From positions 86,571 to 125,258 of the forward strand of contig JANYHM010000093.1 in the NCBI GenBank assembly GCA_025359065.1: a DNA stretch of 38,688 nt. The letters are read 5' to 3'. Numbering within the stretch: the stretch's first letter is position 1; every line of letters begins with the position of its first letter. Under the pieces are notes generated by a model that saw only the letters and a program-made list of their open reading frames with translations, had not been told where the DNA came from and did not search any database. This DNA comes from Synechococcales cyanobacterium GL140_1_metabinner_5_sub (GTDB lineage Bacteria; Cyanobacteriota; Cyanobacteriia; Cyanobacteriales; Chamaesiphonaceae). The translations under genes and the position numbers were made by a program. This document shows, piece by piece, positions 1-9,392 of the stretch.

Positions 1-841
1 TGATTTTTTCGTCGCTGTAGCGGTTAGTGATTTTGTTGTTTTGGACATCATCTATTACCTTGCCTAGATCTTGGAGTTTGATGGCTGCGCCGTTTTTGTA
101 GATGACCGTGAGCGATCGATAGGCATCGGCGTTGGTGAGTTGGCCATTAGTTTGAATTAAATAGCCTTTGTGGTCGCCATCCAGGCTGCCGATCGGAAGG
201 CTGACGTTGCCTTGTTGAATAGCAGTGCGTACTTGGTCGATGCCGATGCCTTTGCTGGCTAAAGCATTGGGGTCTAGCTGTACCCGCACTGCATATTGTT
301 TTTGGCCGAAGACCGAGACTTGGGCGATACCATCGATCATCGAAATAGGCTGAGAGACAGTGACTTCGGCAAAGTCATTGACGGTAGAAATAGGGGTAGT
401 GTCGGAGTAAAGGTAGAGATAGAGGACGGGGGCGACGGAGGGGTTGACTTTGCGGTAGGTAGGGGGCTTGGGCATTCCGGCGGGGAGTTGACCAGCGGCG
501 GCGGCGATCGCGGCTTGAACATCTTTGGCAGCTTGGTCTGCACGGCGGCTAAAGTCGAATTGCAGAGAAATGCTGGTGCTGCCGGTAGAGCTGCTGGAGT
601 TGAAGGAGTTGAGTCCGGCGATTTCGGTGAATTGTCGTTCTAAGGGGGCAGCAATCGAGGAGGCCATGACTTCGGGGGTTGCCCCAGGCAAGCTGGCGGA
701 AACTTGAATAAAAGGGTATTCGACGCTGGGTAGGGCGCTGATGGGCAACAGCAAATAGCTCATAGTGCCAAAGAGCAAGATTCCGAGCATGACTAAGGTA
801 GTCATTACTGGTCGGCGAATAAAGATTTCAGATAAATTCAT
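1..841 (-). CDS. RND efflux permease, N-terminal part (cut by window edge)
   Basis: Inner-membrane proton-driven efflux permease of the AcrB/MdtB/MdtC (HAE1) type. The ATG is at 841 and the frame stays open to the left edge, giving about 280 residues. It opens with the family N-terminus MNLSEIFIRRPVMTTLVM (first membrane helix), continues with LPSVEYPFIQVSASLPGA, and reaches the porter domain (PTYRKVNPSVAPVLYLYL). It is a close paralogue of the neighbouring permease, and its ATG lies only 12 bases after that gene's stop, with an AGGGG stretch upstream, so the two are co-transcribed. A tandem pair of different RND subunits recalls MdtB/MdtC, which form a mixed trimer; whether these two do so is inference. 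The proton-relay helices lie outside the window. Confidence 0.93.
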   Translation of the reverse strand, partial: MNLSEIFIRRPVMTTLVMLGILLFGTMSYLLLPISALPSVEYPFIQVSASLPGATPEVMASSIAAPLERQFTEIAGLNSFNSSSSTGSTSISLQFDFSRRADQAAKDVQAAIAAAAGQLPAGMPKPPTYRKVNPSVAPVLYLYLYSDTTPISTVNDFAEVTVSQPISMIDGIAQVSVFGQKQYAVRVQLDPNALASKGIGIDQVRTAIQQGNVSLPIGSLDGDHKGYLIQTNGQLTNADAYRSLTVIYKNGAAIKLQDLGKVIDDVQNNKITNRYSDEKI

Positions 842-853
842 ATTCGATTACCC

Positions 854-3800
854 CTACGTTGATCGGGAAATTCGCCATTTTGATCGACTACGCCAAGACT
901 CGATATAAACATAAAAAACCGGGGTTAAATACAGTGTCAAAATTTGGGAAAACACCAACCCCCCAACTACCGCGATACCCAGAGGACGACGGGATTCTGA
1001 ACCGGCTCCAAAGCCCAGGGCGATCGGCATTGTCCCTACCAAAGCCGCCATTGTTGTCATCATGATTGGGCGAAAGCGCACCAAGCAAGCCTGATAGATT
1101 GCAGCCGCTGGCTGAATGTTGGATTGTTGTTGGGCAGCGATCGCAAAATCTACCATCATAATGCCGTTCTTTTTCACGATTCCCACCAGTAAAATGATGC
1201 CGATAAAAGAATAAACATTCAGCTCCACGTTGAAATACAGCAGAGTTAATAATGCCCCGAAGCCTGCGGAGGGCAGGCCAGAGAGAATAGTGATGGGATG
1301 CAAGAAATCCTCATAGAGAATTCCTAGAATTAGGTAAATAACCAGAATAGCAATAATTAGCAATAATCCTAAACTGGGCAGCGAGCTTTGGAATACCTCA
1401 CTGGCTCCTTGTAAATTGGTGGTGACATTGTTGGGGATACTGGCTTGGACGATTTTATCGATCGATTCATTGGCCGTCCCCAAAGATTCTCCTGGAGCCA
1501 AGTTAAAAGAGATGGTGGCAGCGTTAGAACGTCCGGCGTGGTTAATCGTTAGCGGTGCGATACCGGAAGTAAGCTTGGCGATCGAACTCAAAGGCACTGA
1601 CTGCCCACTGCCAGATTTGATATACAAAGACAATAGCGAATCAATGTTTTTTTGATACTCTGGCATCAACTCTAAAATCACCTGATACTGATTGCTCGCA
1701 CCGTAGACAGTGGAAACCTGATAGGAGCTATACGCATTACGTAAAGTGTTTTCGATCTGCTGAGCAGTAATGTTGTAGGCCGAGGCTTGATTGCGATCAA
1801 TATCAATCTTTACCTGAGATGTCTCCTGCAAATCGCTGTTCACATCCTGGATTTGGCTGACGGTCTTAAGTTGGTTTAGTAACTCTGGCACATACCGCTG
1901 AAGTGCTGCGGCATCAGAGCTTTGTAGTGCTAATTGATAGAGTCCAGTAGTTTGTTGGGCACCGACCGGAATCGCGGGGGGATTTTGCAGAAAAACTTGG
2001 ATACCGGGAATTGTGGCTAATTGACCACGCAGATCTTGGATGATGTCGTCAGCTCCGCTAGTGCGGTGATCACGGGGTTTGAGGCGGATAAATAATTTGC
2101 CGGAATTGCTGGCGGCAATGGTGCCGGTGCTGCCACCGATCGTTGAGTTGACAGCTTCTACATTGGCATTTTGGCGAATCACTTTCACTACATCTTTTTG
2201 ATGACGGCTCAATTCAGCAAAAGAGGCATCTTGGGCAGCTTGGGTGACACCGATAATTTGGTTGGTATCTTCGCTGGGGATAAAGCCTTTGGGGACTAGG
2301 GTAAACAGGCTGACCGTGGCAAACAGCAAAGCTGCTGAAAAAACCATAGTGGCATGATGGTACTTCATTACCAGTTTAAGGCTCCCATCATACATCCCCA
2401 AAAACCAATCAAATACGGCTTCCGATGCTTGATAGAGCCGACCCTGCTGACGATGATCAATGGGTCGCAAAAAGCGACTACAGAGCATGGGGGTAAGGCT
2501 AAGAGAAACGAAACCAGAGACTAAAATAGCTACGGCGATAGTCACGGCAAATTCATGAAATAATCGTCCTAGCAAACCACCCATAAATAACATCGGGATG
2601 AAGACGGCAACCAGTGAAAGAGTCATAGAAAGAATGGTAAAGCTGATTTCCTTAGAGCCATTCAACGCTGCTTCTCGGGGGCTTTCACCCATTTCTAGGT
2701 GACGCACAATGTTTTCTAACATCACAATCGCATCATCGACTACAAACCCTACCGAAAGGGTCAAGGCCATTAGGGAGAGGTTGTCGAGAGAAAAATGTAG
2801 CTGCTGCATCACCGCAAATGTCCCAATCAGCGAAACAGGCAGCGCCAAGCTGGGAATGATTGTGGCGGAGATATTCCGCAGAAAAATGAAGATTACGAAA
2901 ATTACCAGGCCGATCGTCAGCATCAGGGTAAACCGCACATCATCAACCGACTCTCGCACAGATTGAGCAGCATCATAGAGTACTCCGATTTCGATCGACT
3001 TAGGAATCTGTTCTCTGAGAGTGGGCAATAAATTCTTAATAGTATCTACGACTTGCACGGTGTTGGTGCCCGGTTGACGCTGGATCGCTAAAATAATTGC
3101 ACGTTCATCGTTATACCAGCTAGCCACCCGATCGTTTTCTACACTATCAATTACTCGCCCAAGTTGTTCTAGATATGTCGGTGCCCCGTCTTTATAAGCC
3201 ACAATTAATTTACGGTAAGCAGCGGCATCCTGAAGCTGACCATTGGTTTGTACCGTAAAGTTCTTGAACTTTCCAGATAATGAACCAGTAGGTAAATTGA
3301 CATTTCCTTGTTGAATCGCCGCCTGCACTTGATCTAAGCCCAGTTGCCGACTAGCTAATTTTTGTGGGTCAATCTGAATTCGAGTGGCATATTTTTGGGA
3401 ACCATAGAGCTGTACCTGGGCTACACCACTGATCGTCGAGAGTTTCTGGGCAATGTAGGTTTGAGCGTAGTTATCAATCTGAGACAGCGGTAAAGTCGGT
3501 GATTTTAAGTAGAGATATAAAATCGGTTGATCCGCAGGATTGACCTTGCTATAAGTGGGGGGATTTGGTAAATCGTTGGGGATTTGTCCCGAAGCTGCTG
3601 AAATAGCAGCTTCTACATCTTGAGCGGCATCATCGATATTGCGACTGAGATTGAATTGTAAAGTGAGTTGAGTTTTACCCAAAGTGCTGGTAGAACTAAG
3701 AGAATCGAGTCCAGCGATACTAGAAAATTGTTTTTCTAAAGGTCTGGCCACCGCTGCCGCCATGTTTTCAGGGTTGGCTCCGGGGCGGGAAGCACTGACT

Positions 3801-3937
3801 TGAATAGTGGGATAATCCACATTCGGCAGATAGCTAATTGGCAATAGTTGATAACTCATCCAACCAAAAATCAAAATGCCCACCATTACCAAAGTGGTCA
3901 TAATAGGGCGACGAATATATAGTTCAGAGAGGTTCAT
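854..3937 (-). CDS. RND multidrug/solute efflux permease
   Basis: Full-length RND (HAE1-type) inner-membrane transporter of 1027 residues, the normal family length. It exports hydrophobic or amphipathic substrates using the proton gradient, docking with the membrane-fusion protein encoded just upstream. Visible landmarks are the N-terminal helix starting MNLSELYIRRPIMTTL, the proton-relay pair Asp401-Asp402 in VVDDAIVMLENI (helix 4), and Lys922-Lys923 in GIVKKNGIMMVDFA (helix 10). All the proton-relay residues are therefore present. Its ATG overlaps the stop of the fusion-protein gene as ATGA, and a GGAGG ribosome site sits six bases upstream, so translation is probably coupled. The substrate cannot be read from sequence. 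No TolC-type outer-membrane partner is encoded in the window. Confidence 0.95.
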   Translation of the reverse strand: MNLSELYIRRPIMTTLVMVGILIFGWMSYQLLPISYLPNVDYPTIQVSASRPGANPENMAAAVARPLEKQFSSIAGLDSLSSTSTLGKTQLTLQFNLSRNIDDAAQDVEAAISAASGQIPNDLPNPPTYSKVNPADQPILYLYLKSPTLPLSQIDNYAQTYIAQKLSTISGVAQVQLYGSQKYATRIQIDPQKLASRQLGLDQVQAAIQQGNVNLPTGSLSGKFKNFTVQTNGQLQDAAAYRKLIVAYKDGAPTYLEQLGRVIDSVENDRVASWYNDERAIILAIQRQPGTNTVQVVDTIKNLLPTLREQIPKSIEIGVLYDAAQSVRESVDDVRFTLMLTIGLVIFVIFIFLRNISATIIPSLALPVSLIGTFAVMQQLHFSLDNLSLMALTLSVGFVVDDAIVMLENIVRHLEMGESPREAALNGSKEISFTILSMTLSLVAVFIPMLFMGGLLGRLFHEFAVTIAVAILVSGFVSLSLTPMLCSRFLRPIDHRQQGRLYQASEAVFDWFLGMYDGSLKLVMKYHHATMVFSAALLFATVSLFTLVPKGFIPSEDTNQIIGVTQAAQDASFAELSRHQKDVVKVIRQNANVEAVNSTIGGSTGTIAASNSGKLFIRLKPRDHRTSGADDIIQDLRGQLATIPGIQVFLQNPPAIPVGAQQTTGLYQLALQSSDAAALQRYVPELLNQLKTVSQIQDVNSDLQETSQVKIDIDRNQASAYNITAQQIENTLRNAYSSYQVSTVYGASNQYQVILELMPEYQKNIDSLLSLYIKSGSGQSVPLSSIAKLTSGIAPLTINHAGRSNAATISFNLAPGESLGTANESIDKIVQASIPNNVTTNLQGASEVFQSSLPSLGLLLIIAILVIYLILGILYEDFLHPITILSGLPSAGFGALLTLLYFNVELNVYSFIGIILLVGIVKKNGIMMVDFAIAAQQQSNIQPAAAIYQACLVRFRPIMMTTMAALVGTMPIALGFGAGSESRRPLGIAVVGGLVFSQILTLYLTPVFYVYIESWRSRSKWRISRST

Positions 3938-5871
3938 GGGTTGCCTCCGGCTGTGGGACTAGCTGGTTGATCTAATAGATTGGCCGATCGACGTTTACCC
4001 CTTTTTTCTCCAGGTACAGCACCTTTATTTCCATTGGCTCGATCGGGTGAACTACTGGGCGAATCCCCTGTAGGAGTTGCTGGGGCTGTGGCATCTGGCG
4101 ATTTTCCAGTCGCACTGCGCCGTCGCTTGTCGCTAGCTGGATTCCCACCGTTATCACCAGCTTCTTTTAGCTTGACTTGAGCACCAGCAACAAGGTTAGC
4201 CTGACCATCGGTAACTACTTGATCACCCGGCTGCAGACCTTTTTCGATTACATTCAAGCCATCTACAGCACTAGTAGCTACCACTGGAATATTTTCTACT
4301 GTTTGGTCTGGTTTAACTACAAATACAAATTGTCCGTTCGGTCCATTCTGCACCGCTTGCGCAGGCACTACGATCGCATTAGGAATTTCATTCAAGGTCA
4401 AAGTCGCATTCACGTATTGACCCGGCCACAGTCGGCCATCTGTGTTGTCAAAATCACCGATAAGTTGCACTGTCCCTGTCGTGTTATCCACTGTGTTATT
4501 CACAAACGAGAGCTGTCCAGAAATCGACTGGGTGTCACTAGGCGACAATTTAATTCCCACCGGTAATTTGCCGTTACTCATCTGTCGTTGAATTTCTAGC
4601 AAACTATTCGATGGCACCGCAAAAGAAACCTGGATAGGGTGAATTTGCACAATATTCACCAGTGGATTATTGCTAGTGGGCTGCACCACATTCCCCACCT
4701 GCACCAAAATATTTCCCGCTCGTCCATCGATCGGCGCATAGATTTTGGTGTAAGCCATTTGTATCTGAGCGTTACGCAGTGAACCTTGATCTGAACTGAT
4801 CCCGGCCTGGGCACTTTGAATTGCTGCCTGGTCACCCCGCACAACCGCTTTAGCATTTTCGATCGCCACTCGATCGCCCTTCACCACGGCCTCGGCATTC
4901 TTAATCGCCGCTAAATCACCCCGCACTACCGCCTCTGCGTTTTTAATCGCCGCTTCATCACCCCGCACTGTAGCCTCAGCATTTTTGATCGCCTCAATAT
5001 CAGCCTGAATAGTCGCCGTAGACACCTGACTATTTGATAGATACTGCTGCGCCTGATCTTGGCTCACGGCACCCTGTTTATACAAATTGCTATAGCGCTG
5101 ATTTTGCGCCACTGTAAACCGCGACTGTGCCTGATCTTTAAGCAAAACAGCTTTAGCCTGCTGAATTAATCCCAAATCTCGATCTCGGGTAGCTTTGGCT
5201 TGAACAATTAGCCCAGTATCTTTATCTAAGGTGGCCTTGGCTTGTTCAACTGCCTGCAAATCCTTTTCCAAAGTAGTCTGTGCCTGAGCAATTAACCCGG
5301 TATCTTTATCAAAAGTCGCCCGTGTTTGTTGCACCTGTGCCCCACCTTTTTGCAGAGTGCCCTGAATCTGTTGAATTGCGGCAGATTGGGGTTGCTCATC
5401 GATCGTAAATAGTAGTTGACCTTTTTTGATATCTTGGCCTTTTTTAAAATAGACCCCATTGATCCGTCCACCCACCTGAGGAGTCACCGCCACCGTCACA
5501 CCGGGTTGAATGGTGCCGATCGCTTGAAGCTGGATTGGAATGGTTCTGCGGGTGACTGGAGCAACCATTACCGGCGTAATTTTTTGCGTTTTACTAACTT
5601 TTTCTTTGCCACCCGATTTCGCACTCAGATTGCGAATGCTAAAGTAGCCCAAGATACCAATTAGTAGTACTGCACCAAGCACCAAAGCAGTTTTGCCCCA
5701 CGATCGATTTTCTTGCGGTAATTCTGGTAATGGATGTGCCGAGTCACTAGTAGGATCAGCACTAGTCACAGTTAATTTTTCCAGAAAATCTAACTGCACC
5801 GGCACTAGGTCAACAGTGTCTGTGGGTTTGCTGGTCTGGTGATTTGGAGTGTCTGTAATGCGATCAATCAT
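3934..5871 (-). CDS. RND membrane-fusion protein (HlyD/AcrA family) with repetitive long coiled coil
   Basis: Periplasmic adaptor linking RND permeases to an outer-membrane channel; 645 residues, far longer than AcrA or MdtA (about 400). Order: cytoplasmic tail of about 55 residues, one membrane helix (about 59-78), first half of the lipoyl/barrel-sandwich domain (about 105-160), a long coiled-coil hairpin (about 165-366), second lipoyl half (IYAPIDGRAGNILVQVG, about 377-393), beta-barrel and membrane-proximal domains to about 570, then a disordered Pro/Ser/Lys/Arg-rich tail. Both coiled-coil arms are built from near-identical 14-residue repeats such as AAIKNAEAVVRGD and LDKDTGLIVQAKAT, that is, two heptads or 42 bp each. 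It has no lipobox, so it is anchored by the helix. It is first in the operon, with its stop overlapping the downstream permease start. Confidence 0.93.
   Translation of the reverse strand: MIDRITDTPNHQTSKPTDTVDLVPVQLDFLEKLTVTSADPTSDSAHPLPELPQENRSWGKTALVLGAVLLIGILGYFSIRNLSAKSGGKEKVSKTQKITPVMVAPVTRRTIPIQLQAIGTIQPGVTVAVTPQVGGRINGVYFKKGQDIKKGQLLFTIDEQPQSAAIQQIQGTLQKGGAQVQQTRATFDKDTGLIAQAQTTLEKDLQAVEQAKATLDKDTGLIVQAKATRDRDLGLIQQAKAVLLKDQAQSRFTVAQNQRYSNLYKQGAVSQDQAQQYLSNSQVSTATIQADIEAIKNAEATVRGDEAAIKNAEAVVRGDLAAIKNAEAVVKGDRVAIENAKAVVRGDQAAIQSAQAGISSDQGSLRNAQIQMAYTKIYAPIDGRAGNILVQVGNVVQPTSNNPLVNIVQIHPIQVSFAVPSNSLLEIQRQMSNGKLPVGIKLSPSDTQSISGQLSFVNNTVDNTTGTVQLIGDFDNTDGRLWPGQYVNATLTLNEIPNAIVVPAQAVQNGPNGQFVFVVKPDQTVENIPVVATSAVDGLNVIEKGLQPGDQVVTDGQANLVAGAQVKLKEAGDNGGNPASDKRRRSATGKSPDATAPATPTGDSPSSSPDRANGNKGAVPGEKRGKRRSANLLDQPASPTAGGNP
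3944..3948 (-). promoter_or_regulatory. Strong ribosome-binding site for the first RND permease
   Basis: On the minus strand GGAGG lies six bases before the ATG at 3937, inside the last codons of the membrane-fusion gene. Together with the ATGA stop/start overlap it fixes this start and argues for coupled translation of adaptor and pump. Confidence 0.7.
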
Positions 5872-5998
5872 ACGTTCAGCCCAGTTCTTTTCGATTTATT
5901 TTAGGAGGGAATGCTGATTTTCAACAGTATCAATCTTCCTATGAATCATTCAGCCACCTATGACTTTCTTCCTGGTTTCACAAATGCCAAAAAGCTAT

Positions 5999-6030
5999 AA
6001 AAAAAGCCTAGATATTCTCTAGTGCTTTTT
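5999..6030 (-). terminator. Rho-independent terminator of the acetolactate synthase gene
   Basis: Read on the minus strand, AAAAGC-A-CTAGA, a short GAATA loop, then TCTAG-GCTTTT followed by further Ts. The stem of about 11 bp has one bulge and ends in a run of seven T, starting some 22 bases after the stop of the gene at 6052. It separates that gene from the RND operon downstream. Confidence 0.75.
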
Positions 6031-6051
6031 CTTGTGTCAACATATTAACAA

Positions 6052-7923
6052 TTACATCTTTTGGCCGCATTCTGGACAGAACTTATGGCTCTCTGGGTTT
6101 GGAGTATTGCAGTTACCACAAATTACCGAAGGCCGATCGAACAATCTTTTGGGCTTGGCTAGGCCCATCATGTCTTCATTGGCAGCCCCGGCTGGCACCA
6201 TCGGGTAACAATCTTCATCGCGGCGTACTTTCACATCCAACAACACTGCTCCAGGATGTGCCAACATTGCCTGGATCGCCCCGACTAAATCGCTAGGTTG
6301 GTCTACAGTGATGCCCTTAATGTTATATGCCTGTGCCAACAACATCAAATCAGGCATCGAAGGAGCCATTTCTGAAGAAGAATAGTTTTCCTTATAAAAA
6401 GTCTTCTGCCATTGACGCACCATCCCCTGCCAACCATTGTTGATCACTACGATCTTCACTGGCAGTTGGTACTCCATAATGGTGCCCAGCTCCTGCAAGT
6501 TCATCTGGAAACTAGCATCGCCACTGATACAAATCACCTGTTCATTTGGTAAAGCAATCTGTGCCCCGATCGCCGCTGGAACTCCATAGCCCATGGTGCC
6601 CAAACCAGCACTAGATAACCAGTGACGTGGACTATTATTTAAAAACTGCGCTGCCCACATCTGGTGTTGACCCACATCGGTAGTGTAGTAGGCATCAGGA
6701 GCCTGCTTCTGGCATTGCAGAATGGCTTCTTGGGGAGATAGCGAATCTGAGTAGCTAGGAGCAACGAGAGGGTTATCTGTACGCCAAGCACTGATCATTT
6801 CTAACCAGTGATCGGTTTTAGGAGGTTGATCGTCTAGCTTTAGTTCTTTGACCCGCTCCAAAATACCCGTCAACACTTGCTTTACATCCCCCACGATCGG
6901 TACATCGGGAGTGCGGTTTTTACCAACTTCAGCCGGGTCAATATCAATATGAATTACCTTGGCATAGGGCGCAAAGCGATCGGCTTTACCCATAACCCGA
7001 TCATCAAACCGAGCACCTACGGCGATCAGCAAGTCACAGTCTGTTACTGCCCAGTTGGCATAAGCCGTACCGTGCATCCCCAACATCCCCACCGAGAGAG
7101 GATGGTTTTCATCGAATGAGCCTTTGCCCATCAAAGTGGTCGTAACTGGCATCTGAAACATTTCCGCCAATCGCTTGATCTCTGCATGGGCACCAGAAGT
7201 GATTGCACCACCACCCACATACAGTAATGGCTGCTTACTATTAGCAATCAACTCCACTGCCGGATTGATCTGGCGAGCATTGCCGCGCACCGTGGGGCGA
7301 TACCCAGCTAGTTTGATGCTTTCGGGTTCTACTGGGAAATACTCAAATTCTTCGCTGCCTACATCTTTAGGAATATCGATCAACACCGGGCCAGGACGAC
7401 CAGTGCTGGCAATATGAAACGCCTCAGCAACCACCCGGGCCATATCTTTGGGATCACGGACTACGTAAGAATGTTTGACGATCGGCAGGGTAATACCATA
7501 TATATCAGTTTCTTGGAAACCATCGGTGCCGATCATACTGCGGGGCACTTGACCAGTTACGACCACCAAAGGAATTGAATCCATCTGAGCAGTGGCAATA
7601 CCGGTGACTAAATTGGTAGCGCCGGGACCAGAGGTGGCAAAACAAACTCCGACTTTGCCTGTCGATCGGGCGTAGCCATCAGCAGCGTGAGCGGCACCCT
7701 GTTCATGTCTCACCAGAATATGGGTTAGCCAACCAGCATCTTCTGCTCTTTCGATTTCATCATAAATCGGCAAAATCGCCCCACCAGGATAACCAAAAAT
7801 ATGCTCTACGCCATGGCGGCGCAGGCTATCTAACAAGGCATAAGCGCCGGTATGACGATAATTAGGCACAGGGATTTTGGCAGTAACAGGGGTGGTTGTA
7901 CTGATCGATATTTGGGAAACCAC
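6052..7923 (-). CDS. ilvB: Acetolactate synthase large subunit with C-terminal zinc ribbon
   Basis: Thiamine-diphosphate enzyme that condenses two pyruvates to acetolactate (valine/leucine) or pyruvate with 2-oxobutyrate (isoleucine); cytoplasmic. It has 623 residues. Seen: N-terminal ThDP domain with the catalytic Glu74 in [16 protein letters not shown], the FAD-associated middle domain, and the C-terminal ThDP/Mg motif GDASFQMN (468-475) ending in INN. The start is GTG, chosen because AGAGGA lies six bases upstream. After the normal enzyme end there is an added tail with two CxxC pairs (Cys602/605 and Cys616/619), a compact zinc-ribbon pattern that is not part of the canonical enzyme. The regulatory small subunit (ilvN) is not in the window. 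The gene appears monocistronic, with its own terminator. Confidence 0.95.
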   Translation of the reverse strand: MVSQISISTTTPVTAKIPVPNYRHTGAYALLDSLRRHGVEHIFGYPGGAILPIYDEIERAEDAGWLTHILVRHEQGAAHAADGYARSTGKVGVCFATSGPGATNLVTGIATAQMDSIPLVVVTGQVPRSMIGTDGFQETDIYGITLPIVKHSYVVRDPKDMARVVAEAFHIASTGRPGPVLIDIPKDVGSEEFEYFPVEPESIKLAGYRPTVRGNARQINPAVELIANSKQPLLYVGGGAITSGAHAEIKRLAEMFQMPVTTTLMGKGSFDENHPLSVGMLGMHGTAYANWAVTDCDLLIAVGARFDDRVMGKADRFAPYAKVIHIDIDPAEVGKNRTPDVPIVGDVKQVLTGILERVKELKLDDQPPKTDHWLEMISAWRTDNPLVAPSYSDSLSPQEAILQCQKQAPDAYYTTDVGQHQMWAAQFLNNSPRHWLSSAGLGTMGYGVPAAIGAQIALPNEQVICISGDASFQMNLQELGTIMEYQLPVKIVVINNGWQGMVRQWQKTFYKENYSSSEMAPSMPDLMLLAQAYNIKGITVDQPSDLVGAIQAMLAHPGAVLLDVKVRRDEDCYPMVPAGAANEDMMGLAKPKRLFDRPSVICGNCNTPNPESHKFCPECGQKM

Positions 7924-7929
7924 GGATGA

Positions 7930-7935
7930 TCCTCT
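7930..7935 (-). promoter_or_regulatory. Ribosome-binding site supporting the GTG start of ilvB
   Basis: Minus-strand AGAGGA, six bases before the GTG at 7923. No ATG in frame is better placed, so this site decides the start. Confidence 0.65.
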
Positions 7936-8032
7936 TGGGGTGGGCTGAGTCTAGCGGCGGCAATTAGCTGACTATTTTAATACTTTTTTGAGCATTTGCA
8001 GTGTTTCGACGTGGTAACGCTTAATACCTATA

Positions 8033-9289
8033 TTAGGAGAGGGGGTGCAAGATATTGCGATCTTTTTTCCAAACCCAAAATGTGGTCAGAGATAAAGTAA
8101 AGATCATGGCCATCAACACTGCATTCAGACCATATCTGTCAGCACAGATTCCAGCTAAAGCTAAAGGTAAGCTCAGAGCAATGTTGACCACATTGTTTTC
8201 AAAGCCAAATACTTTACCCCGCATAGACTCTGGAGTTTTTTCTTGAATCAAAGTCTGCATCGGCACTGCCACCAAAGCAGATCCAAAGCCCAATACTACG
8301 CTAATTAACAATGAAGCCCAGCGAATCTTGAAGAGCATATAGCCAACCAAGACAAAAGAAACGATCGAAAAGCCGATTAGAGGCAGGGGCCGGCTGTGCA
8401 GGCGACTGCCCCATTGCCCTAACAACGCGGCACCTATTACCAAGCCCACTCCAGTCGCTGAAACCAAGAAGCCAAACTGTTCTGGCTTAAAGCCAATTTC
8501 TTTGCCCAGATTAATCGAAAGTACTTGCAGGGCGGCGATCGTGGAGTACAAGATCACAATTTGAATGATCGCATTTAGCACCGGGCGGTTGCTTTGCAGA
8601 TATCGTAAACCAGCTTGGAGTTCGGGGATCGGGTTAATGCTGCGATTGCGTGGCCCTTCGGCGGGCACTTCTGCTGAATACATTAGTTGACAACAGAGTG
8701 CTGCCAACAAGTAACAACCACCCAGAAATAATACTTTGCCCATTTCGTTGAAGTTGGTGCCAATCTGGTGCAATAGCGGCTCCCCGATCGCAAACCCCAC
8801 TGTTACCGAACCCAGTTGAGTAACAGTAAACATGGCATTAGCCGTCAACAAGTTCTCTGGCTCTACTACCGAAGGTAAAATTGATTGTTCAGCAGGTGTA
8901 AAAAACTGCGTCACCGTAGAGATCGCAAAAATAACCAATAGCAGCAGCACAAACTGCTTGGGCAGCAAAACAATCAGGGGCACAAAAGCTGCCCGCAACA
9001 GGTTGGAGTAAACCATCACCTGCTTTTTAAGATATCGATCGGCAATGATCCCCGCTGCGGCTCCAAAAAAGATCGCCGGTAGCGTGTTGGCAATCCAAAT
9101 CGCTGAACCCGACGAGCCAGCTAGCTCAATAGGTATCAAATAATTTGGCAACAGCGAAATTGCCAATACCATCAAAATCTTATCGGCCACTTGTGACAAA
9201 ATTTGTCCCGTCCACAGCCACATAAACGATCGATTATGTAACAGTGCTTTAAAACCGCTGGCTGCGACGGGAGTTTTGCTTGGTGTCAT
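8033..9289 (-). CDS. MFS transporter (MFS_3/EntS-like)
   Basis: Major facilitator superfamily membrane protein of 418 residues with about 12 hydrophobic helices. After a short cytoplasmic tail the first helix segment contains RSFMWLWTGQILSQVADKI, and the loop between helices 2 and 3 has GIIADRYLKKQV, the usual G-x-x-x-D-R-x-x-(R/K) signature. The second half repeats the pattern weakly (GQWGSRLHSRPLP). Members of this branch export siderophores or drugs; the substrate here is unknown. The ATG at 9289 has no clear ribosome site. It lies between the HtrA-type protease and ilvB with gaps of about 100 bases, all on one strand; shared transcription is possible but not shown. Confidence 0.88.
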   Translation of the reverse strand: MTPSKTPVAASGFKALLHNRSFMWLWTGQILSQVADKILMVLAISLLPNYLIPIELAGSSGSAIWIANTLPAIFFGAAAGIIADRYLKKQVMVYSNLLRAAFVPLIVLLPKQFVLLLLVIFAISTVTQFFTPAEQSILPSVVEPENLLTANAMFTVTQLGSVTVGFAIGEPLLHQIGTNFNEMGKVLFLGGCYLLAALCCQLMYSAEVPAEGPRNRSINPIPELQAGLRYLQSNRPVLNAIIQIVILYSTIAALQVLSINLGKEIGFKPEQFGFLVSATGVGLVIGAALLGQWGSRLHSRPLPLIGFSIVSFVLVGYMLFKIRWASLLISVVLGFGSALVAVPMQTLIQEKTPESMRGKVFGFENNVVNIALSLPLALAGICADRYGLNAVLMAMIFTLSLTTFWVWKKDRNILHPLS

Positions 9290-9336
9290 AAATAAATGGT
9301 AAATGCAGAAAATTCTCTGCTTTAGTGTATCAGTGC

Positions 9337-9371
9337 CAGAGTTCCCCGACTTACTATGCTGGAGAACTCTG
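9337..9371 (-). terminator. Possible hairpin after the HtrA-type gene
   Basis: Perfect 8-base arms CAGAGTTC (9337-9344) and GAACTCTG (9364-9371), starting 21 bases after the protease stop. There is no T run on the minus strand after the stem, so it may stabilise the mRNA end instead of terminating transcription. Confidence 0.3.
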
Positions 9372-9392
9372 CTTACACGAGCTTTGCGTAGG

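Noticed and set aside
4177-4566. 129-residue plus-strand open frame
   Set aside because: Antisense shadow of the membrane-fusion gene, with odd composition and no family resemblance.
4800-5000. Regularly spaced, CGATCG-rich repeats that look like a CRISPR array
   Set aside because: Spacing is 42 bases, in frame with the membrane-fusion protein, and the repeats encode 14-residue coiled-coil units; there are no unique spacers.
9305-9320. Small hairpin GCAGA/TCTGC upstream of the MFS gene
   Set aside because: Five-base arms only; expected by chance in this much sequence.
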